From assembly GCA_016201685.1 (NCBI GenBank), contig JACQCJ010000088.1, forward strand, positions 1-7,683: a stretch of 7,683 nt of DNA, given 5' to 3'. Under the pieces are notes generated by a model, which saw only the letters and a program-made list of their open reading frames with translations, searched no databases and was not told the origin of the DNA. The translations under genes and the position numbers were made by a program. Below, piece after piece: positions 1-5,689 of the stretch. This stretch comes from Candidatus Peregrinibacteria bacterium (GTDB lineage: Bacteria; Patescibacteriota; Gracilibacteria; Peribacterales; Peribacteraceae). How positions within the stretch are numbered: position 1 is the stretch's first letter; every line of letters starts with the position of its first letter.

Positions 1-44
1 TCCGATGCGGGAGGAAATTTTTCAATTGTTCCTTTGGAAAAATG

Positions 45-120
45 GCGAATTGCGAAGGGCGAATTGCAAATGAAGAATCCACTTCCCTAATGTCCATTCG
101 CAAATCGCCACTCGCAATTC
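45..120. repeat. Foldback of GAATTGC-type heptamer repeats upstream of metK
   Basis: Positions 47-72 and 95-120 form an imperfect inverted repeat that matches at 22 of 26 positions across a 22-nt loop (73-94). Both arms are built from a GCGAATT/GAATTGC heptamer theme. Positions 45-73 recur in inverted orientation at 6247-6275, inside the glycosyltransferase gene, with 28 of 29 bases identical. As RNA this would be a strong hairpin shortly before the metK start at 140. A regulatory role is only inference. No SAM-riboswitch-like architecture was recognised in the 139 bases available. Confidence 0.75.
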
Positions 121-139
121 CTCATTTCCCCCAATCTCT

Positions 140-1321
140 ATGTCTCATTTCTTTACGTCAGAATCCGTCACCGAAGGTCATCCTGACAAGGTCTGCGACC
201 AGATCAGCGATGCCATCCTCGATGACGCGCTCAGCAAAGATCCGCAGTCGCACGTCGCGTGCGAGTGTCTGGCTACGACCGGCATGGTGCTCGTGGCGGG
301 GGAAATCCACACGAAGACGTACATCCCCATGGCAGAGATCGCGCGCAACACCATCCGCGATATCGGATACAACGATGCCGTCTATGGATTCGATTACAAA
401 GCATGTGCCGTGCTCGTGACAGTTGGCGAGCAGAGCGCGGACATCGCGCTCGGTGTGGATGAAGCAACGAACATGACCAAAGAGCAGGGGGCGGGCGATC
501 AAGGCTTGATGTTCGGATTCGCCTGTGATGAGACGCCGGAATTGATGCCGCTCCCAATCTCGCTCGCTCACGGCCTCACGAAAAAACTCAGCGATGTCCG
601 CAAGAGAAACGGTCTCAACTATCTTCGGCCCGACGGCAAGAGCCAAGTCACCGTTCAGTACTCAGATGATGGAAAACCCGAGCGCATCGAGTGCGTTGTC
701 CTCTCCACGCAGCATGCCGATACCGTCTCGCACGAGCAGATTTGCAGGGACATCAAGAAGCATGTGATCGAACCCGTGTGCGGCGAGTACCTGGATGCGA
801 AGACGAAGTACCACATCAATCCTACCGGGCGCTTCGTGATCGGCGGGCCCCCGGGCGATTGCGGCCTCACGGGGAGGAAGATCATCGTCGACACGTACGG
901 CGGCTACAGCCGGCACGGAGGCGGCGCCTTCTCGGGCAAAGATCCCAGCAAGGTCGACCGCAGCGCCGCCTACGCCGCGCGGTGGGTGGCCAAGCACGTC
1001 GTGAAAGCCGGCCTTGCTTCCAAATGCGAGATTCAAGTGGCCTACGCCATCGGCGTCGCCGCTCCCGTCTCCGTCCATGTCGAGACTTTCGGTTCCGGAA
1101 AAGTCGACGATCGGCAACTCGAGAAGGCCATCCAGAGCGTCTTCGATCTGCGCCCCGCCGCGATCATCCGCGATCTGAATCTCCTCAAGCCGCAGTATCA
1201 ACAGCTCGCCGCCTACGGACACATGGGACGCGAGGATTTGGGCGTGAAGTGGGAAGACTGCGATCGCATGGAGGCGCTCTTGAAAGCCGTGTCCCTGAAA
1301 AGGGAAGCAGTGCTCGTGTGA
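140..1321 (+). CDS. metK: S-adenosylmethionine synthase (methionine adenosyltransferase)
   Basis: This cytoplasmic enzyme makes S-adenosylmethionine from ATP and methionine, releasing phosphate and diphosphate; the product is the main methyl donor. The 393-residue length is normal for the bacterial family. The N-terminus carries the family signature with HPDK at residues 14-17. The GAGDQG methionine/ATP-site motif is at 117-122. The glycine-rich phosphate-binding segment starting [10 protein letters not shown] is at 260-269, followed by the conserved [12 protein letters not shown] stretch. The ATG at 140 is chosen because the family's N-terminus ([11 protein letters not shown]) begins directly after it. 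The leader is pyrimidine-rich and has no Shine-Dalgarno motif. A heptamer foldback lies just upstream and another just downstream. The gene appears complete and intact; the family call is secure. Confidence 0.98.
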   Translation: MSHFFTSESVTEGHPDKVCDQISDAILDDALSKDPQSHVACECLATTGMVLVAGEIHTKTYIPMAEIARNTIRDIGYNDAVYGFDYKACAVLVTVGEQSADIALGVDEATNMTKEQGAGDQGLMFGFACDETPELMPLPISLAHGLTKKLSDVRKRNGLNYLRPDGKSQVTVQYSDDGKPERIECVVLSTQHADTVSHEQICRDIKKHVIEPVCGEYLDAKTKYHINPTGRFVIGGPPGDCGLTGRKIIVDTYGGYSRHGGGAFSGKDPSKVDRSAAYAARWVAKHVVKAGLASKCEIQVAYAIGVAAPVSVHVETFGSGKVDDRQLEKAIQSVFDLRPAAIIRDLNLLKPQYQQLAAYGHMGREDLGVKWEDCDRMEALLKAVSLKREAVLV

Positions 1322-1326
1322 TCGAG

Positions 1327-1410
1327 AATGCAGAGTTCAGAATTCAGCGGCTCAGAAATGGTATTTCTTTATTCTAGAAAATTTCTCTGAAGTCTAAGTT
1401 CTGAATTTTG
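1327..1410. repeat. Heptamer-based inverted repeat downstream of metK, possible terminator
   Basis: Three seven-base units (AATGCAG, AGTTCAG, AATTCAG) run in tandem at 1327-1347. A second set (AAGTCTA, AGTTCTG, AATTTTG) runs at 1390-1410. Bases 1338-1347 can pair with 1401-1410 over 10 bp with one G-T wobble. A smaller hairpin sits inside the loop: 1354-1359 with 1363-1368, a 6-bp stem and 3-nt loop, followed by a T-rich stretch. The structure separates metK from the next gene and could end the metK transcript, but it is AT-rich and not a classical GC-rich terminator. Confidence 0.5.
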
Positions 1411-1444
1411 CTCTCTCAGTCATGGATTCATCTACGATACATGC

Positions 1445-1933
1445 ATGTCCGACATCTTCAGCTTCCTCACGGAGCACGCCATCCCCTTCCAGCGTTTCGA
1501 TCACGTCGCCGTGTTCACGTGTGAGGAATCGGCAAAGCTCCCGCCGATGCCGGGCGGTGACACGAAGAACCTCTTTTTGCGCGATGATAAAGGAAAGCGT
1601 CATTTTCTCGTCACGGTCGGCCACGAGAAAACCGTCGATCTGAAGAAGCTCAAGGATGTGCTCGGCGTGAAGGGCGTCTCGTTCGCATCTCCGGAGCGGC
1701 TCAAGCAGTACCTCAGCGTGGATCCCGGTTCGGTGACGCTGCTCGGGCTTATCCATGATCGTGATCGTGCGGTTGAAGTCTGGATCGACGAGGCAGTCTG
1801 GTCACACGAATTCATACAATGTCATCCGTTGGTCAACACTGCGACGCTTGTCATTCCGCGCGAGGGGATGGAGAAATTTTTTGAGATCACGAAGCATCAG
1901 CCACATATTGCCGATATTCCATCGCGCGTCTGA
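1445..1933 (+). CDS. Ala-tRNA(Pro) editing deacylase, ProXp-ala/PrdX type (YbaK-like fold)
   Basis: Free-standing proteins of this family hydrolyse alanine mischarged onto tRNA(Pro), correcting an error of prolyl-tRNA synthetase. They are related to the INS editing domain of bacterial ProRS and to YbaK. The 162-residue product shows the family hallmarks: TKNLFLRD at residues 40-47, where Lys41 matches the conserved functional lysine; DPGSVTLLGLIHD at about 93-105; and CHPLVNTATLVI at about 126-137. The ATG at 1445 gives the usual short N-terminus before the HxIPFQRFDH-type strand. No Shine-Dalgarno motif precedes it. It ends 2 nt before the next start, so the two genes are probably cotranscribed and translationally coupled. 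Substrate specificity (Ala-tRNA(Pro) rather than Cys-tRNA(Pro)) is inferred from motif similarity. Confidence 0.9.
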   Translation: MSDIFSFLTEHAIPFQRFDHVAVFTCEESAKLPPMPGGDTKNLFLRDDKGKRHFLVTVGHEKTVDLKKLKDVLGVKGVSFASPERLKQYLSVDPGSVTLLGLIHDRDRAVEVWIDEAVWSHEFIQCHPLVNTATLVIPREGMEKFFEITKHQPHIADIPSRV

Positions 1934-1935
1934 AT

Positions 1936-2334
1936 ATGGAATTCCCCGTGCCGCTGTCACCGGACATTCTCGCAAAAGCTCAGCAGCTCAGCATCCGTCC
2001 GGAAGAAATCGAGGAGCAGTTCACGCGGAGCCAGGGGCCGGGCGGGCAGAACGTCAACAAGCGATCGACGGCGGTCATGGTGCATCACATCCCCACAGGC
2101 ATCATCGCCCGAATGCAATCCAGTCGCGAACAAAGCATCAATCGTCTGAGGGCATGGTCATTGTTGATTCTGAAAATCGAAGAGAACGTGAAGGGCAAGG
2201 AGTCGCAACGCGCGCAGGCGATCTTCAAATTGCGCAAACAGAAGCAGCGCCGGTCGCGCAAAGCCAAGGAGAAAATGTTGATGGAGAAGAAGCGAAGGGG
2301 GGAGATTAAAGAGGGGCGGAAATTGGTGACGTAG
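1936..2334 (+). CDS. Peptide chain release factor-like protein with GGQ domain (ribosome rescue)
   Basis: The 132-residue protein is a stand-alone class I release factor catalytic domain. The GPGGQNVNK motif is at residues 34-42, with the catalytic GGQ at 36-38. It is followed by an RF1/RF2-like stretch (HIPTGIIARMQSSREQSINR) and a strongly basic C-terminal tail (about 105-130). It lacks codon-recognition domains, as do ArfB/YaeJ/ICT1 and the C12orf65/mtRF-R group, which release peptides from stalled ribosomes or free large subunits through a basic tail. The IPTG segment after the GGQ looks closer to the C12orf65-like group than to E. coli ArfB; this is a judgement by eye. It starts 2 nt after the tRNA-editing gene, suggesting one translation-quality-control operon. 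It converges on the RAYT transposase gene. The true substrate cannot be told from sequence alone. Confidence 0.88.
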   Translation: MEFPVPLSPDILAKAQQLSIRPEEIEEQFTRSQGPGGQNVNKRSTAVMVHHIPTGIIARMQSSREQSINRLRAWSLLILKIEENVKGKESQRAQAIFKLRKQKQRRSRKAKEKMLMEKKRRGEIKEGRKLVT

Positions 2335-2341
2335 GCGCGGA

Positions 2342-2384
2342 CGAGAAAAATAATATCAATGAGAGCGGGTTTTCTACCCGCGAC
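2342..2384. repeat. Left REP-like repeat of the RAYT unit
   Basis: Bases 2365-2370 (GCGGGT) pair with 2376-2381 (ACCCGC) across a TTTCT loop. The outer end CGAGAAAAAT at 2342-2351 is repeated inverted at 2915-2924. The repeat lies between the convergent ends of the release-factor-like gene (2334) and the transposase gene (2408), so its hairpin could also act as a transcription stop for either gene. Compared with the right copy, this copy has lost bases at the foot of the hairpin, shortening the perfect stem from 9 to 6 bp. Confidence 0.78.
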
Positions 2385-2407
2385 CCGAAGAAAAAATCCG
2401 CGAATCA

Positions 2408-2842
2408 TCAAGCATACAAATTGCTGATGTCCCATTTCCCCGTCGCAGATGACCATGAATAGTCCTCTGGTTTTTCGACCAGATGTGCTCTCACAGGATT
2501 TTGATGGATGTACGACAACGCCTGCACTGGAGCATGCACAATACGCATATAGAATCGAGGCTGCCAAATCGATCCACGGCCGATATTGTGGCTCACTGCC
2601 CGTTTATACAGGCCGACGATCTTGGATACAGATGACGGTGCCCGTGCTTTCATCAGAATGTGGCAGTGATTCGGCATGATCACAAAACCGTAGAGGAAAA
2701 ACGGATACATCGCTTGAATGCGATACAGCGTTTCGACGGCTTCGTGCGCGCAGCCATGGTCAAGGAAGATTGGCACACGCTCGGCGATGTTCGTCGTGAT
2801 CAACATGATGTGATCGTTCTGAACGGGATGGCGTTGGGACAT
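2408..2842 (-). CDS. REP-associated tyrosine transposase (RAYT, Y1/IS200-like HUH family)
   Basis: Members are single-strand DNA endonucleases that nick at REP hairpins and are thought to mobilise them. From the ATG at 2842 the product has 144 residues. The HUH metal-binding motif is His59-Cys60-His61 within MPNHCHILM. It is followed by a YKRA segment, a GxxWQPRFY-like segment (about 90-98), and YIHQNPVRA at about 111-119. Tyr111 is the best candidate for the covalent catalytic tyrosine. The C-terminal PEDYSWSSA is also typical. A GTG at 2878 would add 12 residues. The ATG is preferred because the common N-terminus (HIMLITTNxxxRxPIF) follows soon after it; neither start has a Shine-Dalgarno motif. 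The gene is intact and flanked by inverted REP-like repeats, so the enzyme may still be active. Confidence 0.9.
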   Translation of the reverse strand: MSQRHPVQNDHIMLITTNIAERVPIFLDHGCAHEAVETLYRIQAMYPFFLYGFVIMPNHCHILMKARAPSSVSKIVGLYKRAVSHNIGRGSIWQPRFYMRIVHAPVQALSYIHQNPVRAHLVEKPEDYSWSSATGKWDISNLYA

Positions 2843-2879
2843 GGATACGTGACGGAGGAATCTCGAATAGAAAATCACA

Positions 2880-2924
2880 GTCGCGGGTAGAAAACCCGCG
2901 ACTCAGGGATGGGAATTTTTCTCG
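2880..2924. repeat. Right REP-like repeat of the RAYT unit
   Basis: Bases 2880-2888 pair perfectly with 2894-2902 (9-bp GC-rich stem) across an AGAAA loop. The repeat continues to the outer end ATTTTTCTCG at 2915-2924. It begins 2 bases upstream of the possible GTG start (2878) of the transposase, so the hairpin lies in the promoter or leader region and could affect the gene's expression. This is the most complete REP copy in the window. Confidence 0.82.
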
Positions 2925-2990
2925 AGATTCGATTTTTGCTTGAACCAATGCGATATTTTCGGTTTTGGGGTAGCCCAGAACCCCTTGCCC

Positions 2991-3039
2991 GTCGCGTCTA
3001 GAAAAATGTCCATCGCGCCTAGAAAAGGCGCTCTCATTG
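2991..3039. repeat. Further REP-like copies: one half-site and one covarying hairpin
   Basis: Positions 3013-3039 match the reverse complement of 2357-2383 at 23 of 27 bases. The four differences fall in two base pairs of the stem and compensate each other, so a perfect 6-bp stem (3015-3020 with 3026-3031) and the same AGAAA loop remain. Just before it, 2991-3005 carries GTCGCGTCTAGAAAA, which resembles the first half of the repeat but lacks the pairing arm. The hairpin lies about 50 bases past the stop of the large hydrolase gene on the minus strand. Read in that direction it is followed, about 9 bases on, by a T-run, so it may serve as that gene's terminator. Confidence 0.68.
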
Positions 3040-3086
3040 GTGGGGGTAATTGGTTTCAATGGGGCGGGTTGGTTTCAGACATGAAA

Positions 3087-5639
3087 TCATTTTCTCTCCA
3101 CCACCGTCCCCGGATAATAATACTGCAGGATGTCCTCCGCTTTCTTCCCTTCCTTCGCCTGGCCCGCCGCACCGCACCCAGACATTCCGACTCCATGCCC
3201 GCTGAGAGGCATTCCATTGCACCACGGATCCGGTTTGCCGGCGAAGACTTCTTGGAACGGGAAGCCGCTCGCGAAGCTCGCGCTCACGTCCAGAGGAGAA
3301 CGCGTCCGGCCGTCATCCGATGAGAAATATGCGGCGCGGATGGTCTGGCCCCCCTTCGTCAACACTTCTCCGGACGTGTCCTGCACGGCCGCCACCCAGT
3401 GCGGATTCTTCTCTTCGAAGGTCACCCCGCCGTAGATCTGAAACGAGGCCGGACTGTCCGATCCGTCGTAGGGCATGCCGGGGAACTTGCGATGCAATGG
3501 ATCGAGGTAGTAGCTTGCGTACGTACGCGCGGCGACGGCGAACGCGCGCTGCTTCTCGTACGGTTGTGTGTCGTCTTCCTCCGAGAGGCCTGCCATGTAG
3601 TCTTCGAGCGGCAACTCATTGATCAGCGTCAGCGATCCAGCGATCATGCGGCATTCGAGGATGCCACGGAAACGATTGCGCTGCCGATTCCAGCTCGTGA
3701 TGGTCGACATCCCTCCCTGTGGGTCAATGCGAACGATTCCCGAACCGAGCGAGCGGTTCCACTGCATGGCCGAGCATCCGTCATTCGTCTTCGTGAGCTG
3801 GATCAACGTCGGATCTACCGGCGATCCATTGACTGTCGGCTTCCCGGAGACAGTGACCGTCGCCAGATCCGCGCTCGAAGCGTCATCCGTTCCATAACTC
3901 AGAAGAATCCGGATCGTCGTCGTGCTCTTGGCGAAGAGCGGCGTAGTCTGCGTTCCCCGACGATCGGGGGGAGAGGCCGGAGACACGGTCACGGGCCGGG
4001 CAGGCGCGGTGTTCGTCGTTCCGCTCAATTGATGGGAGAGCAACCGGACCGTCCTCGCGTGCGTCGCGGGCGGCGCCGTGTACACCTGGTACGTCGGCTT
4101 CTGATTCGCCGTGCGCACGCGCGGGCCGCTCGCGGTGATGCGGTACGAGACGTCTCCGAACGCCACGGATTGCTCGCCCCCCTGGAAGGGAATCTCGATC
4201 TTCACGCGGATCGTTGCCGAGGAGTTCGCATTGATGAATTCCGGTGCGAAAAGATTCTCCACCACTTGCTCGAATGTCCCCGCGCGATCCTCCCATACGG
4301 CCAGTCTTCCGCTGCGCCGGTCAATTTTTCCGATCAATGATCGCCGCTGGACCGGTTTCATTCCGTTTTGATACCGCAAACTGATCAGCACCTGCTCGCC
4401 TGGCCGTCCCTGGATCTCCGTCGCGCCGATGGGGAAGAGTCCGGTAGACCGTGGCGGGCCCAAAGAAACATTCGTCGCAGAAGAGAGTGGAAGCGAAGGG
4501 GCGATCGTGCTGCCGCTCGATGTTCGCGGAGCGAGGAACGTGACGGCCCCGGAGGGATTTCCCGCGAGCACGTTTTGCCGGATTTGATCGAGCGCGGCGA
4601 AGAGGACATCGCCGGGGCAGTCGGTGGAGAGGAGCTGCCGGTGACCGACGATCGGCGGCAGAATCTTTCCGTGGAAGAGCACGGAGCGATGGAGATCAAC
4701 GCCGTACTTCTCGCCGAGATGGATGAGGAGCCACTGGAGGCTTTGGGTCTGCGCCTGGGTCGGCTGCTCGACGCTGAAGTTCCCCATGAGCGCGATCCCG
4801 ATCGAACCGATGTTGTGGCAGTACGCGTGTCCGCCGACCACGTAGTCGCCCCCCGCCCGCCCCTCGTAGATTTGTCCGTTCTCGTCGATCACGTAGTGAT
4901 AGCCGATGTCGCCCCAGCTGCGATTCACCGTATGGTATTGATAGAGCGCGCGCATGCGCTCCAGCGGCGAGCGGGTTTCACCGGTCACCGTCATCGCCGT
5001 ATGATGGATCACGAGCAACCGCACGTTCGGCGAGTACGATTGCGGCCAGAGGTACGATCTGCCCGATGCGTCTGTGGAGACCGTCTTCACCGTGCGAAAT
5101 TCGTCGAGGTACTTCTGAATCGTTTCCTGACAGTCGATCACGCGCTGGGCGGGCTGATCAGATCGCTCGGCAAGCGTCACGCGCTCATCGGCGCTCGATG
5201 ACGATGGTGCGGCGCTCGATGCAAACAGCTGGCTCTCGTCCGCCCCCCACTCCGCGCGCGTCAAAATCCGCGGAGCCCCCACTTCTCCGAGCGACGCAAC
5301 GTGATACGTGGTCGGTGCTCGGGAAACGCGGATGGGATGCACGGTGAAATCATTCGCCTCTCCGCGGAAGCGCACGCGTGCGACAGCCTGGGGGAACAGG
5401 ACGAGCGTCGATTCTCGCAACGTCGGATCCTGTTCGTTTTCGATGCCGAGCCTGGTCCATTCCGTCCATTGTCCGTGCACTTCGGCGCTTACTTCTAGAT
5501 TCATGGTATCTCCCGCAACGCCGACACTGAGCGCATCGATGGGATCGGCAAAGGTCTGCATTCTTCCTTCAAACGCTCGTGCGGCGGATGGCAGCAGGAC
5601 GATCAGGAATCCCAGCACCGCAAACGACCGGAGGCGCAT
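3087..5639 (-). CDS. Secreted peptidoglycan hydrolase: N-acetylmuramoyl-L-alanine amidase (PGRP/amidase_2) fused to SpoIID/LytB domain
   Basis: The 850-residue protein starts with a signal peptide (residues 1-22: basic end, hydrophobic core, AxA-type cleavage site at ARA). A beta-rich region (about 25-120) follows. The amidase_2/PGRP domain spans about 125-355. Its zinc-site residues are visible: His212 in IHHTAM, His333 in VGHRQ and Cys341 in DCPGD, with the conserved GYHYVI at 246-251. A Ser/Thr/Pro-rich linker and a second beta-rich region (about 400-510) come next. A SpoIID/LytB domain occupies about 574-850, with LPLEDYMAGLSEE (676-688), AFAVAARTYA (699-708) and the terminal GHGVGMS motif (814-820). 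The amidase cuts the peptide from the glycan; SpoIID proteins are lytic transglycosylases. One chain therefore could both strip stems and cut strands. The leader lacks a Shine-Dalgarno motif. The gene follows the glycosyltransferase by 24 nt, probably as one operon. Confidence 0.92.
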   Translation of the reverse strand: MRLRSFAVLGFLIVLLPSAARAFEGRMQTFADPIDALSVGVAGDTMNLEVSAEVHGQWTEWTRLGIENEQDPTLRESTLVLFPQAVARVRFRGEANDFTVHPIRVSRAPTTYHVASLGEVGAPRILTRAEWGADESQLFASSAAPSSSSADERVTLAERSDQPAQRVIDCQETIQKYLDEFRTVKTVSTDASGRSYLWPQSYSPNVRLLVIHHTAMTVTGETRSPLERMRALYQYHTVNRSWGDIGYHYVIDENGQIYEGRAGGDYVVGGHAYCHNIGSIGIALMGNFSVEQPTQAQTQSLQWLLIHLGEKYGVDLHRSVLFHGKILPPIVGHRQLLSTDCPGDVLFAALDQIRQNVLAGNPSGAVTFLAPRTSSGSTIAPSLPLSSATNVSLGPPRSTGLFPIGATEIQGRPGEQVLISLRYQNGMKPVQRRSLIGKIDRRSGRLAVWEDRAGTFEQVVENLFAPEFINANSSATIRVKIEIPFQGGEQSVAFGDVSYRITASGPRVRTANQKPTYQVYTAPPATHARTVRLLSHQLSGTTNTAPARPVTVSPASPPDRRGTQTTPLFAKSTTTIRILLSYGTDDASSADLATVTVSGKPTVNGSPVDPTLIQLTKTNDGCSAMQWNRSLGSGIVRIDPQGGMSTITSWNRQRNRFRGILECRMIAGSLTLINELPLEDYMAGLSEEDDTQPYEKQRAFAVAARTYASYYLDPLHRKFPGMPYDGSDSPASFQIYGGVTFEEKNPHWVAAVQDTSGEVLTKGGQTIRAAYFSSDDGRTRSPLDVSASFASGFPFQEVFAGKPDPWCNGMPLSGHGVGMSGCGAAGQAKEGKKAEDILQYYYPGTVVERK

Positions 5640-5661
5640 AGGAGAGGAGTATATGAATGAT

Positions 5662-5689
5662 GGTTACCGGTTACCAGTTATTGGTTGCC
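5662..5689. repeat. Degenerate GGTTACC heptamer repeat at the glycosyltransferase 3' end
   Basis: Four consecutive seven-base units can be read: GGTTACC, GGTTACC, AGTTATT and GGTTGCC. On the coding (minus) strand they encode the last residues of the glycosyltransferase (about QPITGNR), supply its TAA stop, and continue a few bases into the 24-nt gap before the amidase-SpoIID gene. The tail is therefore likely derived from the repeat and not functional in catalysis. Confidence 0.62.

Larger units (their letters stand above)
2342..2924. mobile_element. RAYT transposase unit flanked by inverted REP-like palindromes
   Basis: The unit runs from CGAGAAAAAT at 2342-2351 to its reverse complement at 2915-2924. 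Next to these outer ends are the palindromic repeats: 2365-2384 is an exact 20-bp reverse complement of 2880-2899. Together they make imperfect terminal inverted repeats of about 43 and 45 bp around a single Y1 HUH transposase gene. This matches the known arrangement of REP-associated tyrosine transposases, in which inverted REPs flank the gene. No target-site duplication is visible, as expected for this class. The unit lies downstream of the release-factor-like gene and disrupts no recognisable gene. Confidence 0.82.

Noticed and set aside
12..33. AGGAA...TTCCT hairpin as a terminator of an upstream gene
   Set aside because: Short AT-rich stem with a 12-nt loop and no clear T-run; too weak to support.
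1..139. SAM riboswitch upstream of metK
   Set aside because: The structure present is a long heptamer foldback; no multi-helix aptamer or terminator pair was recognised in the bases available.
158..1222. Minus-strand open frames across metK
   Set aside because: They lie wholly within the conserved metK reading frame and show no recognisable motifs.
2342..2924. Conventional DDE insertion sequence with target-site duplication
   Set aside because: The encoded enzyme has an HUH motif and Y1 features, and no direct repeat flanks the ends.
2967..2985. GGGGT...ACCCC inverted pair near 2967 as another REP
   Set aside because: The stem is only 5 bp, the loop differs, and the flanking REP consensus is missing.
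3050..3077. Direct repeat TTGGTTTCA (3050-3058 and 3069-3077)
   Set aside because: Only nine bases and two copies in a short AT/GC-skewed spacer; could easily be chance.
3399..5201. Long plus-strand open frames opposite the amidase-SpoIID gene (about 3399-4340 and 4368-5201)
   Set aside because: They are rich in Arg, Ala and Gly, show no domain signatures and mirror a clearly recognised gene on the other strand. They are antisense by-products of its base composition.
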